Positions 1 to 9,057 of a stretch of DNA of 32,881 bases are shown here, one piece after another. Made by a program: the position numbers and the translations under genes. Position 1 is the stretch's first letter. Every line of letters starts with the position of its first letter. Source of the stretch: Acidobacteria bacterium 13_1_20CM_3_53_8 (lineage in GTDB: Bacteria; Acidobacteriota; Blastocatellia; Pyrinomonadales; Pyrinomonadaceae); contig MNJR01000147.1 in assembly GCA_001920415.1 (NCBI GenBank), positions 1-32,881 of the forward strand, in the 5' to 3' direction. A model generated the notes under the pieces. It was given only the letters and a program-made list of their open reading frames with translations. It was not told where the DNA came from and searched no databases.

Positions 1-14
1 AAGAGCAGTGACTA

Positions 15-105
15 AGAGCAGTTTTCAGTTTTTAGTTTTCAGTTTTCAGAAAGAAGCGAACTGCTTTTAACTTAAAACTGAAAACTAAAAACTGAAAACT
101 GTTCT
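15..105. repeat. Long AT-rich inverted repeat behind the kinase gene
   Basis: Positions 19-46 and 74-101 are perfect reverse complements (28 bp) around a 27-nt loop. The arms are made of the word cagttttcag and variants. The dyad ends 6 nt from the kinase stop codon. A second copy with the same arm sequence lies at 8941-9046. A transcription-terminating or RNA 3'-end role fits the position, but there is no GC-rich stem followed by a U tract. Confidence 0.85.
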
Positions 106-106
106 T

Positions 107-1807
107 CTACGGTCTTCCCATGCGGCGGCGCTGTTGTTGCTGTTGAATGATCTGTCGCTCCATACGCATCATCCTTCTTCGCTCCATCTCCTGCCGACGC
201 TGTTCGGCGGCCTGGCGTCTGGCTTCCCAGTAGCCCGGATCGTTTCGCGGCGGAAGGTTCGGCGGAGCACCCACAGGTGGAGGCGATTGCTGTGTAGGCG
301 GCACGGCAGCAGCGCTCTTCGCATCGTTCTGAGGCTGCGGCGAAGGTTGTACGCTCTCCTCATGCGGCTGGGTTCTGTGCTCGGTTGGGTGGCTGACGAT
401 TCTGCTAGTTGAAGTCTCCGCCGGATGACTTGTCTGCGTAGGTTCAGCAGTAGGCTCGGTCTGCGTGGATGCTTCGACCTGAGACTGAGCGGGCGATGGT
501 GCGCTGGACGCTGAAGGTTGAGGCTGCGCTTGTATTGCTTGAGAGGCACGCTCGGCGCGCGACCTTCGCATAGCCACGTAGCTCGCTGCAACAACTATAA
601 GTAAAAGCAGAGCGCCCGCTGCTATTAGAAACATTCGGCGCGATGATGGTGATTGAGTCGAGAGAGCTTGCTGCTCTCTCACTTTCGTAGCGACTGAACC
701 TTCATCCGTCATGGTAAGTCCTGCGGCTGAGTCCAGAGCAGTTGCAGACGCACGCGTCGGCGTGACGGTGGGCTGTGCTGATGCAGCCATGAGCGGCGGG
801 ATTTCTGACGCGCTCATGCGCTCGGTCTCAGCAGTGCCGCGCTCAGTTTTTCTCGCAGGCTCGTTGGCAATCGCTTGAGTCGGGGGAATTCCTTCGCCCA
901 TGATTCGAGTGTCCTGCTCCGACAACTCATTAACCACTGTTGGCAGTGCGACGGACGAAGATGCTAGCGCTCTCTCGGCCTGGCTTGCAGCCTGACGCAT
1001 CTCCTTGCGCATCTCTTCAGCAGTCTGCGGTCGCTGAGCGGACGACTGAGCCATAGCTCTGTGAATCACCTGAGCGACAGCGCGCGGCACTTGCGAGTTG
1101 ACTTCGTTCGCAAGTTGAAGCGGATCAGGCTGGTGATTCAAAACGGCGGTTGCACGCGTGAGAGCATCCGGCGGAGTCACGCCCGTAATCAGGTGATAAA
1201 GCGTTGCGCCCAATGAGTAGAGATCGCTGCGAACATCCGTGCCAGCGCCCTGAATCTGCTCAATCGGAGCGTAGTTGCGCGAGTAGCCGAAGATGCTTCC
1301 CGTGTTGGTTACGCGCGAGAGTTGAACGGGCGCGCCCTTCGCCAGCCCGAAATCAAGAAGCACTATGTGGCCGCGCGGCGTAATCTTCAGATTCTGCGGC
1401 TTGATGTCGCGGTGAATGACGGGCGGCTCCTGCGTGTGTAGATAATCCAGTGCGTCCAGCAGTTGATCCGCCCAGTCCAGAACCTGCGAGACGGAAAAAG
1501 CGCCGCGCTCCTTTAGCATCTCCGCAAGATCGTCGCCGGAGATGAACTCCATCACAAGGAATTGCCCTTCATCCTCCGTAAAATGGTCTATAACTTTCGG
1601 AAGCGCGCCGTGTCTCAAGTGATTCAGAAGACGAGCCTCGCGCTCGAACGCCTTTCGCATTGATGCGTCCGTGAAGAAAGTCTCCTTCAATGCGACAGTG
1701 CTGCCAAAGCGCTGGTCAGTTGCAAGGTAGACCGCGCCCATGCCGCCCTGCCCGATCTCGTTAACTACAAGGTAGCGGTTCTGCAAAAGGGTGTTGGGAG
1801 CGATCAT
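107..1807 (-). CDS. Membrane-anchored serine/threonine protein kinase (PknB/Hanks type)
   Basis: The 566-residue protein has an N-terminal eukaryotic-like kinase domain (about residues 12-275). Visible are the glycine-rich loop GQGGMG (19-24), ATP-binding Lys41, the catalytic loop HRDIKPQN with Asp134, and the DFG motif with Asp152. A linker rich in Ala, Ser and Thr follows, then one membrane helix at about 392-412. The tail beyond it is rich in Pro, Gln and Ser and ends in Arg/Gln-rich sequence; it has no recognisable sensor such as PASTA. By family the kinase domain is cytoplasmic and the tail extracytoplasmic. The ATG at 1807 is preceded by AGGAG at good spacing. It is the last gene of the minus-strand block. 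Targets cannot be told from sequence. Confidence 0.93.
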   Translation of the reverse strand: MIAPNTLLQNRYLVVNEIGQGGMGAVYLATDQRFGSTVALKETFFTDASMRKAFEREARLLNHLRHGALPKVIDHFTEDEGQFLVMEFISGDDLAEMLKERGAFSVSQVLDWADQLLDALDYLHTQEPPVIHRDIKPQNLKITPRGHIVLLDFGLAKGAPVQLSRVTNTGSIFGYSRNYAPIEQIQGAGTDVRSDLYSLGATLYHLITGVTPPDALTRATAVLNHQPDPLQLANEVNSQVPRAVAQVIHRAMAQSSAQRPQTAEEMRKEMRQAASQAERALASSSVALPTVVNELSEQDTRIMGEGIPPTQAIANEPARKTERGTAETERMSASEIPPLMAASAQPTVTPTRASATALDSAAGLTMTDEGSVATKVREQQALSTQSPSSRRMFLIAAGALLLLIVVAASYVAMRRSRAERASQAIQAQPQPSASSAPSPAQSQVEASTQTEPTAEPTQTSHPAETSTSRIVSHPTEHRTQPHEESVQPSPQPQNDAKSAAAVPPTQQSPPPVGAPPNLPPRNDPGYWEARRQAAEQRRQEMERRRMMRMERQIIQQQQQRRRMGRP

Positions 1808-1888
1808 AGTTCGATTTCTCCTACGATGATTTAGACGAGTGCCGGGTGCGGTATGGCGAACTTTTCAATCCGAAGGCTTACATATAGT

Positions 1889-2012
1889 AAAGGCAAAAGT
1901 AAAAAGGTAAAAGGCAAAAGTTAGGACAAAATCTTCGTCTACAATTTTTAATCTTTAATTCACGCCGCAGGCGTGCCCACACTTTTGCCTTTTTACTTCT
2001 ACCTTTTGCCTT
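1889..2012. repeat. AT-rich dyad behind suhB, made of ggcaaaagt-type words
   Basis: The left arm 1889-1921 and right arm 1981-2012 are imperfect reverse complements built from aaaggcaaaagt-like words. Inside lies a small hairpin, cacgc/gcgtg, at 1961-1975. The section 1937-1989 recurs in inverted orientation at 2878-2930 on the other side of suhB. It fills most of the gap between the suhB stop and the kinase start. Confidence 0.8.
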
Positions 2013-2029
2013 TCCCTTTGCCTTAGCTT

Positions 2030-2797
2030 TCACAAAGCGAGCACGCGCATCATTGCTTCGTGAATGAGGCCGTTGCTGGCGACTATTGGCGGCGTGTAGA
2101 TGTCGAACGGCCTGCCATCGTAGTGCGTGACGCGACCGCCAGCTTCTTCTATTAGAATGACGCCTGCCGCAACGTCCCAGGGGTGCAAGCCTTCTTCCCA
2201 GAATCCGTCGAAGCGACCGCACGCGACGTAAGCCAGATCGAGAGCGGCTGAGCCGTCGCGCCTTACGCCTTGCGCGTGCATTATGAAGTTGAAGAAGTGG
2301 CGCGCGAAATCCGTTCGCTCGCGCACATCGTATGGGAAGCCCGTGCAGACAAGAGAAGCATTGAGGTCTTCAATCTCCGAAACATGAATGCGCCGCCCGT
2401 TCAATGTCGCGCCCTCTCCCCGTTCAGCAGCGAACACTTCGTCACGCACGGGATCGTAAATCACGCCCAGAGCCATCTTGCCGTTGTGCTCAAGCCCGAT
2501 TGAGACGCAGAAGCTAGGATAGCCATGCGCGTAGTTCGTAGTTCCGTCGAGCGGGTCAACTATCCATTTCCACTCTGCCACGGGCGCCCCCATCCTCTCC
2601 GATTTCCCAGACTCTTCCGCCAGGATAGCGTGGCGCGGATAGTAAGATTTAATTCTTTCAATAATCAACTTCTCAGAGGCCACGTCTGCCTCCGTCACAA
2701 GATCAATCACGCCCTTGTTCGTTATCTTCGCGCGTCCCAACCGCTCGGCCAAGATAAGCCCCGCATCGCGCGCCGCTTGGATTGCAAAGTTAAGCAA
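2030..2797 (-). CDS. suhB: Inositol-1-monophosphatase family protein
   Basis: The 255-residue protein has the normal length for this Mg-dependent phosphatase family. The metal-binding motifs are present: EESG with Glu61/Glu62, WIVDPLDGTTN with Asp81 and Asp84, and a C-terminal WDVAAG. Family members hydrolyse inositol phosphates and some other sugar or nucleotide phosphates, so the exact substrate is open. The chosen start is TTG at 2797: it gives the usual N-terminus (MLNFAIQAARDAG) and GGAG lies 8 nt upstream. The gene sits between two inverted copies of an AT-rich intergenic repeat. Confidence 0.93.
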   Translation of the reverse strand: MLNFAIQAARDAGLILAERLGRAKITNKGVIDLVTEADVASEKLIIERIKSYYPRHAILAEESGKSERMGAPVAEWKWIVDPLDGTTNYAHGYPSFCVSIGLEHNGKMALGVIYDPVRDEVFAAERGEGATLNGRRIHVSEIEDLNASLVCTGFPYDVRERTDFARHFFNFIMHAQGVRRDGSAALDLAYVACGRFDGFWEEGLHPWDVAAGVILIEEAGGRVTHYDGRPFDIYTPPIVASNGLIHEAMMRVLAL

Positions 2798-2814
2798 GAT
2801 AAGTCTCCAAAATC

Positions 2815-2978
2815 AAAGAAGGCAAAAGGTAAAAGTAAAAAGGCAAGCTGAAGAAGGTAAAAGTAAAAAGGTAAAAGGCAAAAGTGTGGACACGCCTAAA
2901 GGCGTGAATTAAAGATTAAAAATTGTAGACGGAGGCTTTCTTCTTCCTTTTGCCTTTTACCTTTTTACTTTTGACTTT
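2815..2978. repeat. AT-rich dyad between the M24 peptidase stop and suhB
   Basis: Runs of aaaggtaaaagt-type words (2815-2886) face their reverse complement (2944-2978). The central section 2878-2930 is an inverted copy of 1937-1989, with a few mismatches around a small hairpin, cacgcc/ggcgtg. The dyad ends 4 nt before the peptidase stop codon. Confidence 0.8.
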
Positions 2979-2981
2979 CCT

Positions 2982-4304
2982 TCACCTGTTCCCAAGAATG
3001 GCGAGCACCTTCGTCTGTATAGGCTGGCCTGTCACTTGCGCGTCCCGCTCGCTGACGTAAACATCAATCTCCGAGCGCACGCCGAATCTTCCTTCCAGAT
3101 AAATTCCGGGTTCGATTGAGAAGCATGTGCGCGGGATTATGGTGCGCGAGTCCTGCGTTTCCAGATTGTCAATGTTCGCGCCATTGCCGTGAACCTCTTC
3201 GCCTATTGAATGTCCTGTGCGGTGTATGAACTGCCCGCCGTAGCCCGCGCGCTTGATGACGCCGCGCGATACGTCGTCAACATCCGCGCCTTTGAAAGCA
3301 CGATTGGCGCGCACGTTCTCTTGCACGAACCGTACGGCGGCGTCGCGCGCCTCGCGCACTATGTCGAAGATTCGCGTGTACTCTTCGGGCACTGTTTCGC
3401 CCACGTAACCCGTCCAGGTCTGATCCGTGTAAACCGCCAGAGGCTTCTTCAACTTTGCAGAGACATCAAGCAGAACGAAATCGCCGCGCTTAATCGGTGA
3501 AGTCACTTCGCGCGTAGGCGTGTAATGCGGATTCGCAGCGTTCGCATTCACGGCTACAATCGGCGGGTCGCCATCGCTAGTCATTCCTTCTTCATCGTAG
3601 CGGCGCACAATGAACTGCTGAATGTCATACTCGGTCGTAGGAACATTGGCGCGAATGCGCCGCGCGATTTCGTCAAAAGCCTGCATGATGATGCGGTGCA
3701 TCTTGTCCGAGGCTTCTATGTGCATCTGCAACTGTTCAGGCGACCAGACGGCTTCAAATCTTTGAACCAGATCGCCGCTCGATACGACTTCGATGCCGAA
3801 CGAGCGTATGAGTTCGATTGTTCCGGCATCAACACGCGAGATGTAGGGAATGGCGTTGTTGGGCGAATACTGCATGGCTATACGCGGCGGTCTGGCGTTG
3901 GTAACAGTTGCTAGACTGCTACGCGACTCCCTGACGCCCGTAATAGTTTCTCGCAAATCCGACTGCAACTCCTGCCAGGGAAGATAGACAATCTTTCGAC
4001 CGGGCAGTTGATCCAGCTTCCCGCGCTCAATCGCGTGCACGATCTTGACAGGCTCGCCATTGGCTGGAATGTAATAGAACCAGCGGCGCGTCGTGATGCC
4101 GTTTCTATCCAGTTTCAAAATGCGATAGGCGAGCGGGTCGCTCCCGCGAAAATCATAAAAGAGCCAGCCGTCTAGATGAGCTTCGCGCAAAGCGGCCTGA
4201 ATGTCGCGTACACGCTCTTGCGGCGTTTGCGCGCTGGCGGTAAAAGAGATAGCAAATAAAAGAAGAATAAGGGCGGGCGCGATTTTGAGATTAATTATCT
4301 TCAT
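2982..4304 (-). CDS. Secreted M24-family (Xaa-Pro type) peptidase
   Basis: The 440-residue protein starts with a signal peptide (Lys-rich start, hydrophobic core, TASAQ end). A creatinase-like N-terminal domain and a pita-bread metallopeptidase domain follow. The five expected metal ligands are visible in order: Asp in LLDVSAK, Asp in VYTDQTWTG, His in HRTGHSIGEEVHG, Glu in SIEPGIYL and Glu in RSEIDVYV. By family it removes N-terminal residues next to proline or acts as a related dipeptidase, here outside the cytoplasm. The ATG start has no clear ribosome-binding site. It lies 38 nt downstream of hutU and may be co-transcribed, although no link to histidine breakdown is evident. Confidence 0.9.
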   Translation of the reverse strand: MKIINLKIAPALILLLFAISFTASAQTPQERVRDIQAALREAHLDGWLFYDFRGSDPLAYRILKLDRNGITTRRWFYYIPANGEPVKIVHAIERGKLDQLPGRKIVYLPWQELQSDLRETITGVRESRSSLATVTNARPPRIAMQYSPNNAIPYISRVDAGTIELIRSFGIEVVSSGDLVQRFEAVWSPEQLQMHIEASDKMHRIIMQAFDEIARRIRANVPTTEYDIQQFIVRRYDEEGMTSDGDPPIVAVNANAANPHYTPTREVTSPIKRGDFVLLDVSAKLKKPLAVYTDQTWTGYVGETVPEEYTRIFDIVREARDAAVRFVQENVRANRAFKGADVDDVSRGVIKRAGYGGQFIHRTGHSIGEEVHGNGANIDNLETQDSRTIIPRTCFSIEPGIYLEGRFGVRSEIDVYVSERDAQVTGQPIQTKVLAILGNR

Positions 4305-4342
4305 ATGAGTATAAATTCGCAGATAAGGGTATGCCAGTGCAG

Positions 4343-5992
4343 CTACTCTTTCGACGCATCGAGCATAGGAATGCTGATGCCTTTCTCGCGCGCTGCCTTT
4401 TCAGCCTCTTCATAACCGGCATCAACGTGGCGCGCAATGCCTATGCCGGGATCATTCGTCAGAACACGATTCAAACGACGCGCTGCTTCCTGTGTTCCAT
4501 CTGCGACGGAGACCTGTCCCGCGTGCAGCGAATATCCTATGCCTACGCCGCCGCCGTGATGAAACGAAACCCAGCTTGCGCCGCTCGCTGTGTTCAAGAG
4601 CGCGTTCAGTATAGGCCAATCGGCAACAGCATCACTCCCATCTTTCATCCCTTCAGTCTCGCGGAAAGGCGACGCCACGCTTCCGGTGTCCAGATGATCG
4701 CGGCCAATCGCAACGGGCGCACGCAAATGACCGCGCTTCACCATGTCGTTAATAGCCTCGCCCATCTCCGCGCGCTCGCCGTAGCCCAGCCAGCAGATTC
4801 GCGCCGGAAGACCTTGAAATTGCACGCGGTCTCGCGCAAGACGAAGCCAGCGATTCAGTGTGCCATCGTCTGGAAAAAGTTCTAGCGCGAGGTCGTCAGT
4901 CTTGCGTATGTCGTTTGCATCGCCGGAGAGAGCGACCCAGCGGAACGGGCCTTTGCCTTCGCAGAAGAGAGGCCGTATGTATTCGGGCACGAAGCCGGGA
5001 ATCTCGAAAGCATCTGCGCATCCGGCATCGAAAGCCTGCTTGCGAATATTGTTGCCATAATCGAAAGCGACCGCGCCCGCACGTTTAATAGCAAGCATAG
5101 CTTCAACGTGCCGCGCCATTGATGCACGCGAACGAGCTATATATTCACCAGGATTTTTTTGGCGAAGTTCTGCTGCTTCTTCCAGACTCAAATTTTCGGG
5201 GACGTAACCGTTTAGTGGATCGTGCGCGCTTGTCTGATCCGTAATCACATCAACACGGACGCCGCGACGCACAAGCTCAGGCAAGACTTCCGCGCAGTTG
5301 CCCACAAGTCCGACGGAGACGGCGCGCTTCTGCTCACGCGCGTCTTCGCAAATCCGCAGAGCTTCATCAAGTGTGAGCGCCAGACGGTCACAATAGCCCG
5401 TTCGCACGCGGCGTTCAATGCGCGCTTGGTCAACGTCAATGCCAAGAAAGACTGCGCCATTCATAGTAGCCGCAAGCGGTTGCGCGCCGCCCATGCCGCC
5501 CATCCCGCCGGAGACTAAAAGTTTGCCTCTCAAGTCTCCGCCGAAATGTTTGTCGGCCATCGCAGCGAAAGTCTCGAACGTGCCCTGAACTATTCCTTGC
5601 GTCCCAATGTAAATCCAACTGCCCGCAGTCATCTGCCCGTACATCATCAAGCCCCGTCGTTCCAATTCATGAAAGTGCTCCCAGTTGGCCCAAGCCCCTA
5701 CGAGATTTGAATTCGCAATGAGCACACGCGGCGCGTACTCGTGCGTCTGGAAAACCGCAACAGGCTTGCCGGATTGCACGAGCAAAGTCTCATCGTTCTC
5801 AAGCTCTTTCAATTCCTTCACAATCGCATCGAACGCAGCCCAGTTGCGCGCAGCCTTGCCCGCGCCGCCGTACACGATCAACTCATCAGGCCGCTCCGCT
5901 ACATCCGGGTCAAGGTTATTCATAAGGCATCGCAGCGCAGCCTCTTGATGCCATCCCTTGCAACTTAATTTCGCCCCGCGCGGCGCACGCAC
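4343..5992 (-). CDS. hutU: Urocanate hydratase (urocanase)
   Basis: This enzyme converts urocanate to imidazolone propionate, the second step of histidine breakdown, using tightly bound NAD. The 549 residues cover the full family length with hallmark stretches: ELSCKGW-like start, [59 protein letters not shown]-like RDHLDTGS and [13 protein letters not shown]. The start is GTG at 5992: homology begins there with RAPRG, and an in-frame stop lies just upstream. hutH is 1.4 kb upstream on the same strand, separated by two unrelated small genes. hutI is not in this window. Confidence 0.97.
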   Translation of the reverse strand: MRAPRGAKLSCKGWHQEAALRCLMNNLDPDVAERPDELIVYGGAGKAARNWAAFDAIVKELKELENDETLLVQSGKPVAVFQTHEYAPRVLIANSNLVGAWANWEHFHELERRGLMMYGQMTAGSWIYIGTQGIVQGTFETFAAMADKHFGGDLRGKLLVSGGMGGMGGAQPLAATMNGAVFLGIDVDQARIERRVRTGYCDRLALTLDEALRICEDAREQKRAVSVGLVGNCAEVLPELVRRGVRVDVITDQTSAHDPLNGYVPENLSLEEAAELRQKNPGEYIARSRASMARHVEAMLAIKRAGAVAFDYGNNIRKQAFDAGCADAFEIPGFVPEYIRPLFCEGKGPFRWVALSGDANDIRKTDDLALELFPDDGTLNRWLRLARDRVQFQGLPARICWLGYGERAEMGEAINDMVKRGHLRAPVAIGRDHLDTGSVASPFRETEGMKDGSDAVADWPILNALLNTASGASWVSFHHGGGVGIGYSLHAGQVSVADGTQEAARRLNRVLTNDPGIGIARHVDAGYEEAEKAAREKGISIPMLDASKE

Positions 5993-6120
5993 AATTCATA
6001 ACAGAAAACAGGTGAAATCGCTAAGGGCTGCGCGGTCGTGAAGCTAGATTTTTTTGAGGATTTCTGAGGATTCTTTGAATCTGTTTGTAGCCTGACTGGA
6101 AAAGCCTTTTTCTGGTTGCG

Positions 6121-6525
6121 TCAGCGTCTTCGACGCGCAGCTGGTTTTGGGCATGGGCATGTTTTATTGCTGGAATTTCCATTAAGGTAAATTTCGCAGC
6201 ATATATTATCATTTAATTGAATAATATCTTGATAGACCATGTTATCGCCCAAATATATTTCGAGCAGGTAAGACCTTTCTGATAAACCTTTGAATTGGAA
6301 ATTACCAGAATTGTCCGTAGTGGTCATTAAGATGGGTTTGCGGCTAATTTTTGGAGGGTATAGCTTTATACTGAAGTGCGGAATTGAAGCCTGAGACGGG
6401 ACGCCGAACTTTATATGACCGGTGAAGGTGAAACCATTTTGAGCACCTCCTGCACGGCACAGAGGGGAAGCGCTAAGTGAATATAGTATGAGGATTGAAA
6501 TGAGAATCAGGTCTCTAGGTTTCAT
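6121..6525 (-). CDS. Small secreted protein with a carboxypeptidase-regulatory-like fold (unknown function)
   Basis: The 134-residue protein has an N-terminal signal peptide (KPRD, hydrophobic run, SPLCRAGG). A short beta-rich region follows with the pattern NSGNFQFKGLSERSYLLEIYLGD, typical of carboxypeptidase-regulatory-like (transthyretin-like) domains. The end is Cys/Pro-rich and closes in four Arg. It follows the 194-residue membrane protein by 18 nt, and the strong site GAGGTGA precedes its ATG, so the two form an operon. The region below its stop down to hutU (5993-6120) shows no gene. No function can be assigned. Confidence 0.75.
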   Translation of the reverse strand: MKPRDLILISILILYSLSASPLCRAGGAQNGFTFTGHIKFGVPSQASIPHFSIKLYPPKISRKPILMTTTDNSGNFQFKGLSERSYLLEIYLGDNMVYQDIIQLNDNICCEIYLNGNSSNKTCPCPKPAARRRR

Positions 6526-6543
6526 TGTAGAATCACCTCTAAC

Positions 6544-7128
6544 TTATCTGTACTGGTCAGCCTGCGGGACTGTCGCCGTCTGTCTGGGAATTTCGGTATT
6601 CGAAGCAGGCATCAATTGCACCTCATGCTCTGGAAACTGGTAGGGTTTGGTAGGATCATCAAGATTAAATGGATCGGTTATAGGCCCAAAGGCTCCGCTG
6701 CTCGGGTTAAAGTACATTATTCGGTAAGGCGTATTTTTCACAAAAGGTACGTTGAAAATTACACTCTCGCTCGTCATGGGTTGTTGACCAATAACGGCAT
6801 AAACGTCAACAGGCACTGAAGTTTTAATCTTACCCGTAACCGGCACCATCACAGGGCACGTTTTCGTGTGGAGTGAGAGATCGGGACAGATGTTTTTAGC
6901 GTAGTAAACTGGAAAGGCCAATAGAAAGCCTCCGAAAAGAAACATGACTAGAACCGGAGCCTGAGTGTTGAGTTCTATCTGCCAGGGCAGTTTAACCTTT
7001 GTTGCCGATACAGGCCTGCCGCGACTGTCCAGACCTATGCGGCGTGTCCAGAGCAAAAAGAGACTGCCAATCACCATTATCATTCCGGCAGCCGAGCACA
7101 AAACGAAAAGAGCCATATTCCAGTCCAT
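6544..7128 (-). CDS. Membrane protein of unknown function with two N-terminal helices
   Basis: The 194-residue protein has a membrane helix near residues 5-27 and a second near 57-76, joined by a short polar segment. The remaining ~115 residues are probably outside the membrane and contain two Cys (NICPDLSLHTKTCPV) that could pair. The C-terminus is rich in Pro, Thr and Gln. GGAGG precedes the ATG at 7128. It is followed by the small secreted protein at 6121-6525, and the two probably act together at the envelope. I do not recognise the family. Confidence 0.7.
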   Translation of the reverse strand: MDWNMALFVLCSAAGMIMVIGSLFLLWTRRIGLDSRGRPVSATKVKLPWQIELNTQAPVLVMFLFGGFLLAFPVYYAKNICPDLSLHTKTCPVMVPVTGKIKTSVPVDVYAVIGQQPMTSESVIFNVPFVKNTPYRIMYFNPSSGAFGPITDPFNLDDPTKPYQFPEHEVQLMPASNTEIPRQTATVPQADQYR

Positions 7129-7436
7129 TTCAAAATCCTCCCTCTGTTTATAGAAAGAGCAGCCCGCCGGAAGAAGAAAGCTTCGTCATCTGTCAAGGAG
7201 TTTCTTAAACGGGCGAGAGCTAAAGACTCGCTCGATGAGATATTTTGTGTACTTGCGAGGAAAACTGAACGCGGAGCAAGCTATGAGAACGGGCGAAGCG
7301 TATTCCTATTATCAGGGTAAGTCAATAAAAAATTCGCGTGCCCAAGCTGGCCTGGCGGCTGATGTTTGACCACGAAGATGAAAAATTTTAGCAGTAAACT
7401 GGCCTCAGCTCAACCCTGAAGCTTACTGCACTAGAC
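7129..7436. other. 308-nt gap without a recognisable gene
   Basis: No reading frame with family features or good coding character is visible on either strand. I see no tRNA, strong terminator or convincing -35/-10 pair. It should hold the promoter for the two-gene minus-strand operon at 6121-7128 and the 3' end of the hutH transcript. Confidence 0.5.
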
Positions 7437-8930
7437 CTAGAAGTCTCCACGACGAACCGCTTCCTTGAGTTTCTGGAAATCGGGCGCGAGCGTGCGGTCT
7501 TCTGTGAGTCGCGGCGCGTGTGAGCGAACTATCTCGTAAGCTCTGCGTACTCCGCGACCCGGTTGCAGGGGCGCGCGAAATTCCAGACCTTGCGCTGCTG
7601 TAAGAAGCTCTATGGCGAGCATGTATTCTGCCAGTTCAACCAGATTGCGAAGCTTCACTGCGGCGGTCATGCCCATTGAGACGTGATCTTCTTTGCCACC
7701 GTCCGTAGGCACGTTGTCAACACTCGCCGGATGCGAGGATGCGCGCGCGTCCCCAACGAGCGAGGCCGCTATAATCTGCGCCATCATAAAGCCTGAAGAC
7801 GTACCGGCGTGTTCGGTTAGAAACGGCGGCAGGTCTTCGTTAGAATCTGGATTCACAAGACGATCAATGCGCCGTTCGCTTATGCTCATTAAATCCGTCA
7901 AAGCAATCGAGGCGTAGTCAAACGCAAGAGCAAGCGGCGCGCCGTGAAAGTTTCCGCCGGATATAACTTCTTCTGTTTCTGTGAAGACGAGCGGGTTGTC
8001 TGTGGCGCTTCCCGTTTCAATCTCGACCGCTTCGCGCGCATGATTCAATGCGTTGAGCGCAGCGCCGTGAACCTGCGGCATGCAGCGAAGGCAATAAGCG
8101 TCCTGAACGCGCGGGTCGTTTTCGAGATGAGATTTTCGGATTTCGCTGTCGCGCAAGAGTTCACGCAAGTGCGCTGCAACTTCCATCTGTCCAGCATGTG
8201 GACGAGCCGCATGTATGCGTTCGTCGAAAGCTGCGGGCGTGCCGCGCAGTGCTTCCAGAGTCATTGCGCCCGCTATATTAGCTGCGCGCGCAACGCGCAA
8301 CGCGCGATGAAGTGCGAGCGCGCCGACCGCTGCCATCGCTTGCGTGCCGTTCAGAAGCGCTAGTCCTTCTTTCGCTTCTAACTGAAGTGTTTCAATCCCT
8401 GCGCGACGAAGCGCGTCTGCGCTCTTCATCCTCAAGCCTTGATAGAACGCTTCGCCTTCGCCTATTGCGCTCAGAGCAAGATGCGCGAGCGGCGCTAAAT
8501 CTCCGCTTGCTCCGACAGAGCCTTTTTCGGGAACAACGGGATGCACGCCGCGCTCTATCATCCAGACGAGCGTGTCAATCACAACGGAGCGAGCGCCGCT
8601 GTAACCTAAAGCGAGAACGTTTGCACGCAGCAGAAGCAGCGCGCGGACTTCCTCTTCTGACAGCAATTGACCAACGCCGCACGAATGGCTGCGCACAAGA
8701 TTGAGTTGCAGCGCACGCAACTCATCCGGCGGGATGTGAACATCCGAGAGTTTTCCGAATCCAGTGTTCACGCCGTAAACGACCCGGCCCTCGGCAACTA
8801 TCTTCTCTATCACACGCCGCGCGGCTTCAACACGCTCGCGCGCCGCAGCCGACAACGCTACGCTTTCCGCCCCGCGCGCAACAGCCGCCACCTCTTCGAG
8901 CGAAAGTCTCTGTCCGTCAAGCTCAATCAT
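7437..8930 (-). CDS. hutH: Histidine ammonia-lyase
   Basis: This enzyme removes ammonia from L-histidine to give urocanate, the first step of histidine breakdown. The 497-residue length is typical. The Ala-Ser-Gly triad (141-143 in GSVGASGDLAPLAH) forms the self-made MIO electrophile, and Tyr52 in VYGVNTGFGKL is the usual catalytic tyrosine. Further family stretches are QDAYCLRCMPQVHGA, TGSATDNPL and GGNFHGAPLA. The ATG is at 8930. The upstream gap is almost entirely a 42-bp inverted repeat, which leaves little room for a promoter of its own, so read-through from the DUF2270 gene is possible. Confidence 0.97.
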   Translation of the reverse strand: MIELDGQRLSLEEVAAVARGAESVALSAAARERVEAARRVIEKIVAEGRVVYGVNTGFGKLSDVHIPPDELRALQLNLVRSHSCGVGQLLSEEEVRALLLLRANVLALGYSGARSVVIDTLVWMIERGVHPVVPEKGSVGASGDLAPLAHLALSAIGEGEAFYQGLRMKSADALRRAGIETLQLEAKEGLALLNGTQAMAAVGALALHRALRVARAANIAGAMTLEALRGTPAAFDERIHAARPHAGQMEVAAHLRELLRDSEIRKSHLENDPRVQDAYCLRCMPQVHGAALNALNHAREAVEIETGSATDNPLVFTETEEVISGGNFHGAPLALAFDYASIALTDLMSISERRIDRLVNPDSNEDLPPFLTEHAGTSSGFMMAQIIAASLVGDARASSHPASVDNVPTDGGKEDHVSMGMTAAVKLRNLVELAEYMLAIELLTAAQGLEFRAPLQPGRGVRRAYEIVRSHAPRLTEDRTLAPDFQKLKEAVRRGDF

Positions 8931-8940
8931 TGTTGAAGAA

Positions 8941-9046
8941 AGTGAGAAGAGCAGTTTTCAGTTTTTAGTTTTCAGTTTTCAGCAAAAGCCCGCTCGCTCT
9001 TCTTCTGAAAACTGAAAACTAAAAACTGAAAACTGCTCTTCTCACT
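8941..9046. repeat. Perfect 42-bp inverted repeat between the DUF2270 gene and hutH
   Basis: Positions 8941-8982 and 9005-9046 are exact reverse complements with a 22-nt loop. The arms hold the same cagttttcag words as the dyad at 15-105. It starts 10 nt upstream of the hutH start and ends 11 nt from the DUF2270 stop. A transcript would fold into a very long hairpin. Confidence 0.92.
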
Positions 9047-9057
9047 TATCACCTCTT

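Noticed and set aside
8941-9046. Repeated cagttttcag words as a possible CRISPR array
   Set aside because: The words are short, of one sequence with no unique spacers, and arranged as one palindrome.
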